Of a stretch of DNA of 64,000 nucleotides, positions 47,172 through 56,786 are shown piece after piece. Origin of the DNA: Legionella londiniensis (lineage in GTDB: Bacteria > Pseudomonadota > Gammaproteobacteria > Legionellales > Legionellaceae). A model generated the notes under the pieces. The model made no database searches and was not told the DNA's origin. It worked only from the letters and a program-made list of their open reading frames with translations. Positions within the stretch are counted from its first letter, which is position 1. Every line of letters begins with the position of its first letter. A program made the position numbers and the translations under genes. The stretch is taken from the NCBI RefSeq assembly GCF_001467825.1, contig NZ_LNYK01000014.1:251287-315286 (forward strand), given 5' to 3'.

Positions 47172-48694
47172 TATTTCATCTCCGCAAGAACTTTAAAGCG
47201 GAAGAGTTCAAATAGCCGGTAACCTCGATATTGCCCAAACCACAAGATAAATGCCAGAAGGATAAACAGCAGTTCAGGGAAGGCAAAGAATAAATACTGG
47301 AGAGGGGGGTAACTCATCACGATATAACAAATTACAGCGGCCACCAGGCTCCCTACGCCTGACTTGACTGCCTCATAAGCGCCGCGCTCATCCCAGGTGA
47401 TGCACATCCGCTCAATCGTCATGGTCAGTATGACCATGGGGAATAAGGCAATCGATAGGCCGGATGCCAAACCGAGGTTTTGGCTCATGACACTGATAAA
47501 GATCATCAGCAGAATAACGACTGTTAATACGGCAGCTAATCTCGGAACCAACAGCAGGCGCAATTGATCGAGATAAAATCTTGCTAAAAGACCAAAGGAG
47601 ACAATAAACGTAAACAACGTGATTCCCCAGAACACATGGGTTTCACGAAAAGCGAGGGCAATCAGTACCGGCATGAACGTGCCGAAAGTGCTTAACCCAA
47701 TAAAGTTTCGCAAAAGCAGAATAATGAACGTGCCGATGGGGACGGTCAGCAGGATTTTATAGGTTTCTTGTACATTGACAGGAAGCTGAAGAAGAGAAAA
47801 TCGGAGCAGCTCGGATTCAGTCTGCAGGCCCCTTGCCTTTGCTATGCTTAATGCATTGATAGGGGTTTCAGAAACGCTGAAGTTAAATTGCGGCTTTCTG
47901 CCGCCGGCAACCTGGTACAGCGGTTCGCCGCCGTAATGCCAAATGAGGAAGTTTTTGGGCAAGCCTGCGGCCCCTGTACGGGGGTCAAGATAAATCCATT
48001 CCTTCTCATTGTGCACAGCAAGAAAAAAATTCACCTCCGCCTTGCTTTGTTGATTTAAATAAATGCCCTGGACCGGTATGGCAAAAATTTTGGCGTGATT
48101 CAGCACAAGGATGGTGGCATTCACTATGTTTTCATCAGTAAATTCATTGCCAACCAGCAGGCGGGCATTGCCATCTTTTTTGTTTAACTCCTTGATAGCG
48201 CTTTGCGCAAATGTCTGTATATCGGCTGATGCCTGGCGGGCTTTATTGATGATGGTTTCCAGAGCTGGTTTTTGATTGTCAGGCACAGGCTTCACCTTCA
48301 CTATGGGAGATTTGGGCAAGGGAGAGTCTTTTGTATCTGTTTCCCGGAAAATCGCCCGATAATACAAGGACTGGGGGCCGCTGCCGCGCCTTAACGTCCA
48401 TACTGCATAGCGGTTGTATTCGCCAAGATTGGTGGTTACGCCATAATTTTGGGAAATATAGTATTCATCAAGAAGGCTGTAGTTTGGAGGCATATACGGG
48501 ATGCTGAAGGATGCCTTAACCGGGACATTTCGTGCTGCAGTAAAACGCAGGTTGGCCTCTACCATCCAGCTTTTGATGTCTTCAGTCTCAGTGAGCGGTA
48601 CATCAAGTACCCAGTGGCGGTATAACAGAATGCCGGTTCCCACCAGGAGCAAAGTGATTATCAATCCATATAAATGCCGTTTTGTGGAATTCAT
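47171..48694 (-). CDS. Inactive-transglutaminase fused to 7TM membrane protein
   Basis: 507 residues. An N-terminal anchor (LYGLIITLLLVGTGILLYRH), a periplasmic part with a transglutaminase-like fold (region about 55-290, with LDPRTGAAGLPKNFLIWHYG), and a C-terminal set of about seven spans (GTFIILLLRNFIGLSTFGTF onward). This combination is found beside retropepsin-like and ATP-grasp genes in many gammaproteobacteria. It is proposed to bind or present a peptide substrate; function is not established. It overlaps the upstream gene by 4 bp and the downstream one by 1 bp. Confidence 0.85.
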   Translation of the reverse strand: MNSTKRHLYGLIITLLLVGTGILLYRHWVLDVPLTETEDIKSWMVEANLRFTAARNVPVKASFSIPYMPPNYSLLDEYYISQNYGVTTNLGEYNRYAVWTLRRGSGPQSLYYRAIFRETDTKDSPLPKSPIVKVKPVPDNQKPALETIINKARQASADIQTFAQSAIKELNKKDGNARLLVGNEFTDENIVNATILVLNHAKIFAIPVQGIYLNQQSKAEVNFFLAVHNEKEWIYLDPRTGAAGLPKNFLIWHYGGEPLYQVAGGRKPQFNFSVSETPINALSIAKARGLQTESELLRFSLLQLPVNVQETYKILLTVPIGTFIILLLRNFIGLSTFGTFMPVLIALAFRETHVFWGITLFTFIVSFGLLARFYLDQLRLLLVPRLAAVLTVVILLMIFISVMSQNLGLASGLSIALFPMVILTMTIERMCITWDERGAYEAVKSGVGSLVAAVICYIVMSYPPLQYLFFAFPELLFILLAFILWFGQYRGYRLFELFRFKVLAEMK

Positions 48695-49215
48695 GGTTTG
48701 CTCGATTCTTTAGGATTAAGGGTATACTTCAGGCTGGGGTCAACGATGCCGTTAAACGCGATGATGGCGTCCCTGCCTAGAAGAAGCGGATAAATAAAGC
48801 GCTTGCGGTTGGTCAGATTGACCTGAATGGCTCGCTCCTTATCGGCAAGCCTTAAGCGCATTAGCACAACAGGGCGCTTAATGGCTTTCCTATATACAGG
48901 ATACACCAATTTTTCTCCTGCGCGGACTTTGATATTAACATCGCCAATATATTCGGCTGTAAAGGCTATATCCCCTTCTTTGCTGGGCACAATAAAATTT
49001 AGGTACGGTTTGCCATCGATCTCAATTTCCTTGATGTTCACGGCATTCAAGGAGGCAGATTTTGCACCCGTATCCAACTTGGCCGGCAAGGTTAAATTCT
49101 TCTCGACCAGCGTTGCTTTTTCAATATAGCCGTATACTATTTTTTCACTGTTTGCCATGGCAGCTTGTCCAATCAACAATAATGAGAAAAAAAAATAACT
49201 TACAATTCGTCGCAT
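48691..49215 (-). CDS. Retropepsin-like aspartic protease (RimB/Zn-protease family)
   Basis: 174 residues from ATG 49215 with a signal peptide (YFFFSLLLIGQAAMAN). The mature domain carries LDTGAKSASLNA, a retropepsin-type active-site Asp in the Asp-Thr-Gly motif, and LLLGRDAIIAFNGIVDPS. It is the first gene of the three-gene operon. An earlier in-frame ATG at 49242 is possible, but MRRIVSYFFF gives the better signal sequence. Confidence 0.85.
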   Translation of the reverse strand: MRRIVSYFFFSLLLIGQAAMANSEKIVYGYIEKATLVEKNLTLPAKLDTGAKSASLNAVNIKEIEIDGKPYLNFIVPSKEGDIAFTAEYIGDVNIKVRAGEKLVYPVYRKAIKRPVVLMRLRLADKERAIQVNLTNRKRFIYPLLLGRDAIIAFNGIVDPSLKYTLNPKESSKP

Positions 49216-49445
49216 GCACACTCCCAACACTTCCTGGTTCATGATTCCAATTTTGTAATTTGAAAAAGCAAAAATAAAAAACTATAGGCCTGTTGCTGTC
49301 TCATTCATCGCGACAGTATGCCCATACCTCGCTGTAAATGGAAGAATTCCGTCATTATTTTTGTGTTATTTGAACGCTTCATTGTGATAAAATTATCGAT
49401 GCGCCTGTAATTTTTGGCTAATTTTGATTCATTTTGAAAGGATGC

Positions 49446-49474
49446 TTGCCATTGTCTTCAATAGATTGTACAAT
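49446..49474 (+). promoter_or_regulatory. Sigma-70-like promoter before the 613-residue membrane protein gene
   Basis: TTGCCA (49446-49451), a 17-bp spacer, and TACAAT (49469-49474). Start of transcription would be near 49481. Confidence 0.7.
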
Positions 49475-49505
49475 TTGCGCAACTTAATCATTGCACGTTA
49501 TTTGC

Positions 49506-51347
49506 ATGAGGCCCCACTCCGAAACGCCAAAAGCGAATGATGTTTTCGCCTCCCGAAACAAGACTTTCCATGCCGGCTGCGTATCCTTTGCCAAAGAGTT
49601 AGAGAAAACAAAAATAGTCTATGCGCTGTACGGGGCTCTCGATGGTTTGAGTATTTCCTATAGCATGGTGAAATATGTCTTTGACATTCTCTGCACAAAC
49701 AACCAGCAATCCTCCTCCGATGCAATGCATGAATGGATGGTTTCGCCTTCTGGCGCGTTAATCGCCGCGTCAGAAGCCGTCGTCCTGATTGGTTTTTCCC
49801 TGCTCGGCAATGTCTTAAAGCCCGATGACGGCGTACAGAATAAGTTTAATACCTTCAAACGTTATATCGCCGTACTCTGGCCTTATTGCCGAGATTCCTT
49901 AAAGGGGTTAAAGAACGCATACAAGGGGGTGCGCAGCGCTTTCCAGGTGGCCAATGCCTTTGTGGGCCAGGACTTGAATTTTTTAATCTTGCCGACAGGC
50001 CTGTTGTTAGGGGGCATTTCAGTTCTGAATCGTATTTGGTACCGAAGCGTGCGCAACGAGCGCAAGGGCATTAATAAAGCCTATAAAAAAATTTTGGAAC
50101 AAATTCAGGATGCTGAAAGCCTGGATAAGCTCGATAAAAAAATTTACGACAAGCTTTTGGAGCTGCAAGGGAAAATTCAGCAACAGAAGAATAATCTGCC
50201 AATGGCGGTTTTATCGCAGTTTTACAGCGGATTTATTGACAGCTTGTATCTCTATATGGGTGTGGTTGGCGCCGCCAGCATGGCGCCTCCTGTTTTTATC
50301 ACGCTTTCTGTATGTTGCGTGATTATTACCATTGCGTGCATCGCCAGCAGGGTGTATGAAGAATTTGAAGCACAGCGCGAATTAAAAGTTAACAAAATAA
50401 AAACGGAGCTGGTCCTGTGCAGCAAAGAATTGAAAGAGCGGCTTGCTGAATTACAGGTAAGCTCCGAGCAACCTGTTTCCAAGGCGCCCAAAACTAACCG
50501 TAAGCCACTGAAAGATATATTGAATAAGTTTATCGAAAAAAGGAATGAGCTCGAGCATGAATTAAATTTATCGTATAAATCAGCCGCTTTATCGGGCTTA
50601 AGAGATGGGTTGGCCGCTTATAGCGTGATCACAAGCATGATGTTTGCGGCAGCGACAATTTATGCCATGAGCTTTGCCGCTTTCCCTGCCTTTTTTGTGA
50701 TTGCCACGGTTGCTTTGGGCATGGCTTGTCTGGTAGGTTTCATGGCCTATGCCCTGATTAAAAACTATTTTCATTTAAACCATAAACCCCATAAAGAAAA
50801 ATTTGGCGAAACTGAAAAGCAGATTAAGGATTATATCGCCAGGGCCAATGAGCTGGAAATCTCTGGCTCATACAAGGCGATTGATGAGAGCTTGGTTCTC
50901 GATGCTTCCCCCCAGTTTTTCTTTCAGGAATGGTTTGAAGTTGCACGTTCTTTTTTTTCAGGCGTTGGCAAGGGCCAAAAATCTGTGGATTATACCTTTA
51001 ATTCCTGGCAAGAGAGGGACGAAGACGGCCACTATCATGATACGCCAGTAATGTTTGGGCTCGCCTGCCTCAGCTCAACGGTTTTTGCCGTTGCCTTGGC
51101 GCTGCGCGCTTATGTTCGCGGATTCTGCGATAAGAGTGAAACGGGTAATTTGCCTGAGTTAAATTTGGCAATAAATTCGTCCAAACAAAAGGAATCGAGC
51201 GGCGAAACGCAGTCCTCTGGTTCCTTTCTCTTTAGCTTCACGCGCTTTAGTTTTTTCTCTAATACCAAGAAGCAGGTCAAACAAATTTTTGTCGACAAAC
51301 CCCCTGACAATCCTGAATCAAGAGGCATAGTGCTCGAAACTCAATAA
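49506..51347 (+). CDS. Large multi-membrane coiled-coil protein, unknown
   Basis: 613 residues from ATG 49506 (in-frame TTG at 49491 less likely). Several hydrophobic segments occur: a pair before residue 110, FLILPTGLLLGGISVLNRIW near 165, a broad pair near 250-280, a helical hairpin near 380-425 (FAAATIYAMSFAAFPAFFVI, MACLVGFMAYALI) and one near 525. Between them are charged coiled coils (KIYDKLLELQGKIQQQKNN). The C-terminus is Ser-rich and ends GIVLETQ. The hairpin-between-coils layout resembles the 494-residue protein at 9055-10539; they may be distant paralogs. No family recognised. Confidence 0.72.
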   Translation: MRPHSETPKANDVFASRNKTFHAGCVSFAKELEKTKIVYALYGALDGLSISYSMVKYVFDILCTNNQQSSSDAMHEWMVSPSGALIAASEAVVLIGFSLLGNVLKPDDGVQNKFNTFKRYIAVLWPYCRDSLKGLKNAYKGVRSAFQVANAFVGQDLNFLILPTGLLLGGISVLNRIWYRSVRNERKGINKAYKKILEQIQDAESLDKLDKKIYDKLLELQGKIQQQKNNLPMAVLSQFYSGFIDSLYLYMGVVGAASMAPPVFITLSVCCVIITIACIASRVYEEFEAQRELKVNKIKTELVLCSKELKERLAELQVSSEQPVSKAPKTNRKPLKDILNKFIEKRNELEHELNLSYKSAALSGLRDGLAAYSVITSMMFAAATIYAMSFAAFPAFFVIATVALGMACLVGFMAYALIKNYFHLNHKPHKEKFGETEKQIKDYIARANELEISGSYKAIDESLVLDASPQFFFQEWFEVARSFFSGVGKGQKSVDYTFNSWQERDEDGHYHDTPVMFGLACLSSTVFAVALALRAYVRGFCDKSETGNLPELNLAINSSKQKESSGETQSSGSFLFSFTRFSFFSNTKKQVKQIFVDKPPDNPESRGIVLETQ

Positions 51348-51922
51348 AGCTCGGGATTTAAGCTCGGATCATTATACATTTTAAACTGGCGATAGATTCT
51401 AAAGGTTCTTGATTTATTGCTAATTTCTTCTAACAACCCCAAGAGACATGCTTGCAGTTGCCGCAGTTGTTCCTCGATGGTATTCAGTTTGGCTTCACAA
51501 GTGTTCAGGTGATCCTGGCTAACGTCGGTGCGTTCGGTTTGCAATTTCATATGGTAGGATTTTAGGGCAAGAATGGATAGCCTGTCTATCATCATCCCGG
51601 GAGTTTCCGAGTGTACGGTACAGGTTGAGGAAGAAGCCGGCTCAAGACTGTTGTAAAACCAAAGGTCAATATCCTCCATGCGGTTATTTCGCTGCTGATT
51701 GTAATGATCTATTTCACGTTTTGCGCGGTAGACAAATTCATAGCCTTTATCATCGCGCCGTGCCCGATCTTCGGCATGCCAGAGTTGATAATTAAAAGCA
51801 TGGTTTTCCTCTACGAGCCTTAAAAGCCCTTCTTCCCGCAGATGCAGGCCGGATTGTTTCCATTTAATGATGCTCTCTTTATGAACAGTGGCGATTTTTT
51901 CAACCATGTCTGTAAATTTCAT
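51341..51922 (-). CDS. DUF4254 family protein
   Basis: 193 residues, all helical, with the DUF4254 pattern NQQRNNRMEDIDLWF and TPGMMIDRLSILALKSYHMK. Some members lie next to glycosyltransferase genes, but no such gene is adjacent here. Function unknown. The 3' end overlaps that of the preceding convergent gene by 7 bp. Confidence 0.8.
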   Translation of the reverse strand: MKFTDMVEKIATVHKESIIKWKQSGLHLREEGLLRLVEENHAFNYQLWHAEDRARRDDKGYEFVYRAKREIDHYNQQRNNRMEDIDLWFYNSLEPASSSTCTVHSETPGMMIDRLSILALKSYHMKLQTERTDVSQDHLNTCEAKLNTIEEQLRQLQACLLGLLEEISNKSRTFRIYRQFKMYNDPSLNPELY

Positions 51923-52014
51923 AAGCTACCCAATAAAATAGAGCCTGCAAGGCTTTCATGCAAAAAGAAATAATTCTAACAGACCGTAACATAGATTGGT
52001 ATTGGGGAGAAAAA

Positions 52015-52488
52015 ATGCATTGTGTTTTACTGTTCATTGCGCTGCTGCTTTCAGGCAATGCTCTGGCAGAAGAAGTGTATCCGCAAGGATGCAGGCCTGT
52101 TGCCATCAAGGAAGACATCGCAAAACTGACTGTGGTCAAACCTGCGCTCATGATGGTTCATAACCTGTCTTCGGGCGATTTATGGATTACGCACCCTGTT
52201 TCTGAGCCAAATGCCGGCGCCGGCTTCAGCAGCCGGATTCAGGCAGGAAACTGGTCAGCGTTGGTTATGAGCGACAAAATATTTGAATTGAGCTGCGTTG
52301 AATCAATGCCCGGGCATGAGCAGCAAATTCCATGCAGGGATGTGATTGCTGTATGCCAATGGGACAAGGTTAAACTCTCAACAGAACAAGCGTCATCGAC
52401 TTACTGGGCCGGTGAAGACATGGGGCTGTCTCCATTAATGGCTTATCTTTCCCGGTGTGGTTTTTCGTTAACGTTGGAGGCCCAATAG
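52015..52488 (+). CDS. Small secreted cysteine-containing protein, unknown
   Basis: 157 residues from ATG 52015 (GGGGAG upstream; an earlier in-frame start at 51958 lacks a site). Signal peptide MHCVLLFIALLLSGNALA. The mature protein has five cysteines (PQGC, LSC, IPC, AVC, SRC) that could form disulfides. No family recognised. It runs 39 bp before rnr on the same strand. Confidence 0.72.
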   Translation: MHCVLLFIALLLSGNALAEEVYPQGCRPVAIKEDIAKLTVVKPALMMVHNLSSGDLWITHPVSEPNAGAGFSSRIQAGNWSALVMSDKIFELSCVESMPGHEQQIPCRDVIAVCQWDKVKLSTEQASSTYWAGEDMGLSPLMAYLSRCGFSLTLEAQ

Positions 52489-52527
52489 TGATAGACTGGA
52501 AGAACACTTCAATAGGGCAGGTGCTTC

Positions 52528-54726
52528 GTGAGTAAAAAATCCAAAAAACCATTGTATAAATTGGACCCAAATTATAAAAGGGAACAGCAAAAATACAAAG
52601 AACCCATTCCAAGCCGCGAATTTATCATGGGGGTGCTGGATGAGTTTGGTCGGCCGATGTCGCGCAATCAGCTGATAAGCAAACTTGAATTGGATGAGGA
52701 AAGCAAGCAGGAAGCCTTGGCTTTCCGCCTGCGCGCCATGATACGCGATGGCCAATTAATGCAAGACAGGCGGGGGCGTTACTGCCTGTTAAAAAAAATC
52801 AATTTAAAGAGAGGAACCATCCAGGGGCATCCAGACGGCTTTGGTTTTTTTATTCCCGATGACGGCAGCCCCGATATGGTTTTGTCGGCAAAAGAAATGC
52901 GTTCAGTGATGCACGGCGACATCGTGCTTGCCTATGAAATGGGGGTAGATCGCAGAGGTCGCCCTGAAGGTAAAATTCATGAAGTGATTGAGCATGTAAA
53001 CACCAATGTGGTCGGTCGATATTTTACCGAGCACAATGTGGGTTTTGTGGTTCCTGACAGCAAGCGCCTGACCCAGGATATTTCTATTCCGCCGGAGCAT
53101 TCGTTGGGCGCAAAAAACGGACAAATTGTCCTCGTAGAATTGCTGGCCTATCCAAGCAGCCGCACCCAGGCAGTCGGAAAAATTATTCATATTCTTGGCG
53201 AGCATATGGCGCCTGGCATGGAAATAGAGGTTGCCATTCTGGCACACGGGATTCCTTCAAAGTGGCCTGATGATGTGCTTACGGAAACAGCGCAAATCCC
53301 GATGCATGTCCGTGCGGAAGAAATTAAAGACCGCACGGATTTGCGCCATCTTCCTTTTGTCACCATTGATGGGGAAGACGCAAAAGATTTTGATGACGCC
53401 GTTTATTGCTATAGGAAGCCGAAAGGCGGTTATCAATTGTTTGTTGCCGTTGCTGATGTCAGCCATTATGTGCAACCTGGCACAGCCATTGATCAGGAAG
53501 CGGCAAGACGAGGCAACTCTGTTTACTTTCCAGGAAAGGTAGTGCCCATGCTTCCTGAAGCATTGTCAAATGGCATTTGCTCGCTCAATCCCAAAGTGGA
53601 CAGGTTGAGCATGGTGGCCGAAATGGCTATTTCAAGTGAAGGTAAAATCAGCCGATCCCGATTTTACCAGGCAGCGATACATTCTCACGCGCGCTTGACC
53701 TACACCCAGGTTAATCGCTGGATAACGCAGGGTTATGCTGAAAAAAACCATGAGGCTTTATGGCCCATGCTTGAAGCTTTATATGATCTCTACGGAATTT
53801 TACACGGAGCGAGGAAAAAGCGCGGGGCAATAGATTTTGATACCACGGAAACCAGGATTATTTTTGATGAGCAGCGGAAGATACAGCGCATCGTGCCGGT
53901 AATCCGCAATGACGCGCACCGGCTGATTGAGGAATGTATGCTGGCTGCAAACATGGCTGTAGCCCGATTTTTACAAAAGACGGGCATTCCCTGCCTTTAT
54001 CGGGTTCATCCGGCACCTGAGGAAGACAAGATTATGGAATTGCGCCAATTCTTGAATGAGCTTGGTGTTACCCTTGGCGGCGGCAAGAAACCTGGCCCCA
54101 AAGATTTCCAGCGCACGCTGGAGTCAGTCGAAAACAGGCCGGACAAACATTTGATTGAAACTGTCATGCTGCGTTCCTTAAAACAGGCGCAGTATATTGA
54201 GTCCAACGACGGGCATTTCGGCCTTGCCTTTTCTGCCTACACTCATTTTACCTCCCCTATTCGGCGCTATCCGGATTTATTGATTCACCGGGCACTGAAT
54301 CATTTGCTTGTCAATCAATCGCCTGAGACCTTTGCCTATAGCGAAGAAGATATGAGTCTGTCAGGCAAGCACTGCTCTGCAACCGAAAGAAGAGCAGATG
54401 AAGCCACGCGGGAAGTGGTGACCTGGCTGAAGTGCGAGTATATGCAGGACAAGCTCGGCCAAACCTTCAGCGGCAGAATTTCGGCGGTCACGGGGTTTGG
54501 GCTGTTTGTTGAGCTTGATGATATCTATGTTGAAGGCTTGGTTCATATAACCTCCCTTAAAAATGATTATTATCATTTTGATGCCATTAAACATCGTTTG
54601 ACAGGCGAGCGCGGCGGCCGGGTTTATCGTCTCGGCGATAAAATGGCCGTGATGGTGGCGAGGGTTGACCTCGATGAGCGAAAAATTGATTTTGAACCGG
54701 TAGAATTCGAGGATGGCCATGAGTGA
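52528..54726 (+). CDS. rnr: Ribonuclease R
   Basis: RNase R, 732 residues, a 3'-5' exoribonuclease that degrades structured RNA. Start is GTG 52528. Domains: helix-turn-helix about 25-85, cold-shock domains, the RNB catalytic core with DGEDAKDFDDAVYC (metal-binding Asp cluster), HFTSPIRRYPDLLIHRAL, and an S1 domain (FSGRISAVTGFGLFVELDDI). It ends soon after the S1 domain, lacking the lysine-rich tail of E. coli RNase R (813). Overlaps rlmB. Confidence 0.95.
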   Translation: MSKKSKKPLYKLDPNYKREQQKYKEPIPSREFIMGVLDEFGRPMSRNQLISKLELDEESKQEALAFRLRAMIRDGQLMQDRRGRYCLLKKINLKRGTIQGHPDGFGFFIPDDGSPDMVLSAKEMRSVMHGDIVLAYEMGVDRRGRPEGKIHEVIEHVNTNVVGRYFTEHNVGFVVPDSKRLTQDISIPPEHSLGAKNGQIVLVELLAYPSSRTQAVGKIIHILGEHMAPGMEIEVAILAHGIPSKWPDDVLTETAQIPMHVRAEEIKDRTDLRHLPFVTIDGEDAKDFDDAVYCYRKPKGGYQLFVAVADVSHYVQPGTAIDQEAARRGNSVYFPGKVVPMLPEALSNGICSLNPKVDRLSMVAEMAISSEGKISRSRFYQAAIHSHARLTYTQVNRWITQGYAEKNHEALWPMLEALYDLYGILHGARKKRGAIDFDTTETRIIFDEQRKIQRIVPVIRNDAHRLIEECMLAANMAVARFLQKTGIPCLYRVHPAPEEDKIMELRQFLNELGVTLGGGKKPGPKDFQRTLESVENRPDKHLIETVMLRSLKQAQYIESNDGHFGLAFSAYTHFTSPIRRYPDLLIHRALNHLLVNQSPETFAYSEEDMSLSGKHCSATERRADEATREVVTWLKCEYMQDKLGQTFSGRISAVTGFGLFVELDDIYVEGLVHITSLKNDYYHFDAIKHRLTGERGGRVYRLGDKMAVMVARVDLDERKIDFEPVEFEDGHE

Positions 54727-55459
54727 AACAGTTGTTTACGGGATTCATGCGGTTGCGGCACTGCTGAACAACCCTCACCGAATCATCCGCAAACTTGTCC
54801 TCAATGAAACCCGTGAGGATAAGGCTGTCATTTCATTGCTGGAAACGGCAAGGCGCCGTCACATCCCTGTAGAAAGGCTGGCAATTGAAAAAATGACTGA
54901 GCAGTTTGGCAAGGGAGTGCACCAGGGGGTTGTTGCCGTTGCTGAGCCTGTTAAAGAATTCAATGAACATGATTTGTTATCCCTTCTGTCCCTTAGCAAA
55001 AAGCCGGCTTTAATCCTCATTCTGGATGGCATTACCGACCCGCACAATCTGGGAGCTTGCCTTCGTAGCGCCGATGGAGCCGGCGTGGATTTTGTCATTA
55101 TCCCCAAAGACAAAAATGCAGCGATAACTCCTGTGGTCAGTAAAGTGGCCTCGGGCGCACTGGAGGCTGTGCCCTTGGTGCGGGCCACTAATTTGGCAAG
55201 GGCAATGAATACCTTAAAGCAGGCGGGTGTTTGGATTTATGGCGCTGCGGGCGATGCGCAAAAAACAATTTATGAATTCAAATTTCAGGATGCGACTGCC
55301 TTGGTGCTCGGAGCAGAGGGAAAAGGAATGAGGCGCCTCACCCGAGAACACTGTGATGATTTATTTGCCTTGCCAATGCTTGGAACCGTATCCAGTTTGA
55401 ATGTTTCTGTAGCGGCAGGCATCTCACTGTATGAAGTTGTTCGCCAACGGAATCAATAG
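54719..55459 (+). CDS. rlmB: 23S rRNA (guanosine-2251-2'-O)-methyltransferase
   Basis: RlmB, 246 residues from ATG 54719 (GAGG about 7 bases upstream; ATG 54713 is too close). SpoU motifs: LDGITDPHNLGACLRSADGA, VLGAEGKGMRRLTREHCD and PMLGTVSSLNVSVAAGISLY. It methylates G2251 in the peptidyl-tRNA site. The rnr-rlmB pair is conserved in gammaproteobacteria. Confidence 0.96.
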   Translation: MSETVVYGIHAVAALLNNPHRIIRKLVLNETREDKAVISLLETARRRHIPVERLAIEKMTEQFGKGVHQGVVAVAEPVKEFNEHDLLSLLSLSKKPALILILDGITDPHNLGACLRSADGAGVDFVIIPKDKNAAITPVVSKVASGALEAVPLVRATNLARAMNTLKQAGVWIYGAAGDAQKTIYEFKFQDATALVLGAEGKGMRRLTREHCDDLFALPMLGTVSSLNVSVAAGISLYEVVRQRNQ

Positions 55460-55475
55460 CCGGCACGCAACGCCC

Positions 55476-55505
55476 AGGCTCTGTTGGGTTGTCTGAACAG
55501 AGCCT
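55476..55505. terminator. Stem-loop after rlmB
   Basis: AGGCTCTGTT (55476-55485) and AACAGAGCCT (55496-55505) form a perfect 10-bp stem with a 10-base loop. No T tract follows on either strand, so it may be a rho-assisted end or a 3' RNA stabiliser between convergent rlmB and argD. Confidence 0.6.
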
Positions 55506-55554
55506 GATATCAAAGGGCTGATAAGCAGAATGCCGGATTGACGCGATGATGCTG

Positions 55555-56721
55555 TCAAGCAACGAATTCATTGATGGATTTCACAAGCCTTGCCACCAGT
55601 TCATTGATTTCTTCTTCATTGATGATAAGAGCTGGCAACAGTCTTATGACGTTTTCTGCTGTGACGTTTAGCAACAGTCCGTGCTTGAGGCCGATTAGGC
55701 GGAGATCCATTGCGGGCCTGTCAAGCTCCATGCCAAGCATCAGACCTTTGCCCCTGATCATGCGGACATGGGGGTGCTCGCCAAGTTCAGCAATAAGCTT
55801 TTCTTTAAGGATAAGCCCCTTGCTTACTGCCTTTTCACATAAACCATCGCGCTCAATTACTTTAAGGACTGCCAACGCCGTAGCGCAAGCCAGGGGATTG
55901 CCGCCAAAGGTTGACCCATGCGAGCCGGGCTTGAAGAGGTTTGCAGCCTGCCCCCTCATTAAACAGGCGCCTATGGGGACGCCATTGCCCAGCCCTTTGG
56001 CTGTTGTGACAATATCGGGCATAAGGTCATAGCCCATGTAGGCGAAATAGTTACCGGTTCGGCCATTGCCGGTTTGAATTTCATCGAGGATCAGAAGCCA
56101 TCCATGTTGCCGGCAAAGCTTTTCAAGACCACGGAGGTACATTTCCTCTGCAACCACAATTCCGCCTTCTCCCTGAATGGGTTCAACCATGACCGCGACG
56201 ATGTCATTTCGGTTGGCAGCAATGGTATTGACAGCCTCAAGATCGTTAAAAGGGGCGCGCACAAAACCTGGCACCAAGGGTTCAAATCCAGCCTGTACTT
56301 TCCTGCTCCCGGACGCGCTTAGGGTCGCTAAGGTTCGTCCATGAAATGCCCGCTCCATCACAATGATGGCTGGGGTATCAATACCTTTTTTATGGCCAAA
56401 CAATCGTGAAAGCTTGATGGCTGTTTCATTGGCTTCAGCGCCCGAGTTGCTGAAAAATACCTGCTCCATGCCCGAAAGCTTGGTTAATTTTTCGGCCAGC
56501 AATTCCTGTTCCCTGATATGAACCATATTTGAAGTATGAATTAACCTGGCAGCCTGCTGCTGAATGGCATGGGTGACTTCGGGATGGGCATGCCCAAGCC
56601 CGCATACAGCAATACCGCTGAAAGCATCCAGATATGCATTTCCCTGGTCATCATATAACCAAACGCCTTCCCCATGCGTAAATGAGATTGGCAAGGGGTT
56701 ATAAGTAGTAATTAGAGACAT
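55555..56721 (-). CDS. argD: Acetylornithine aminotransferase family enzyme
   Basis: 388 residues, PLP-dependent class III aminotransferase. MEQVFFSNSGAEANETAIKL, VEPIQGEGGIVVAEEM, ILDEIQTGNGRTGNYFAYMG and the PLP lysine in TTAKGLGNGVPIGACL are present. The most likely role is N-acetylornithine aminotransferase in arginine biosynthesis (also able to act on succinyl-diaminopimelate); no other arg gene is adjacent, so a related omega-aminotransferase role cannot be excluded. Confidence 0.88.
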   Translation of the reverse strand: MSLITTYNPLPISFTHGEGVWLYDDQGNAYLDAFSGIAVCGLGHAHPEVTHAIQQQAARLIHTSNMVHIREQELLAEKLTKLSGMEQVFFSNSGAEANETAIKLSRLFGHKKGIDTPAIIVMERAFHGRTLATLSASGSRKVQAGFEPLVPGFVRAPFNDLEAVNTIAANRNDIVAVMVEPIQGEGGIVVAEEMYLRGLEKLCRQHGWLLILDEIQTGNGRTGNYFAYMGYDLMPDIVTTAKGLGNGVPIGACLMRGQAANLFKPGSHGSTFGGNPLACATALAVLKVIERDGLCEKAVSKGLILKEKLIAELGEHPHVRMIRGKGLMLGMELDRPAMDLRLIGLKHGLLLNVTAENVIRLLPALIINEEEINELVARLVKSINEFVA

Positions 56722-56786
56722 GAAAATTCCTAAAAAAAAATCCTTTTATATTACCGGAGATCCGGGAGTCAAATGATCTGCCGCCG

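Noticed and set aside
56270..56290. GGTTCAAATCC, similar to a tRNA T-loop
   Set aside because: It is inside argD and no cloverleaf or acceptor stem surrounds it.
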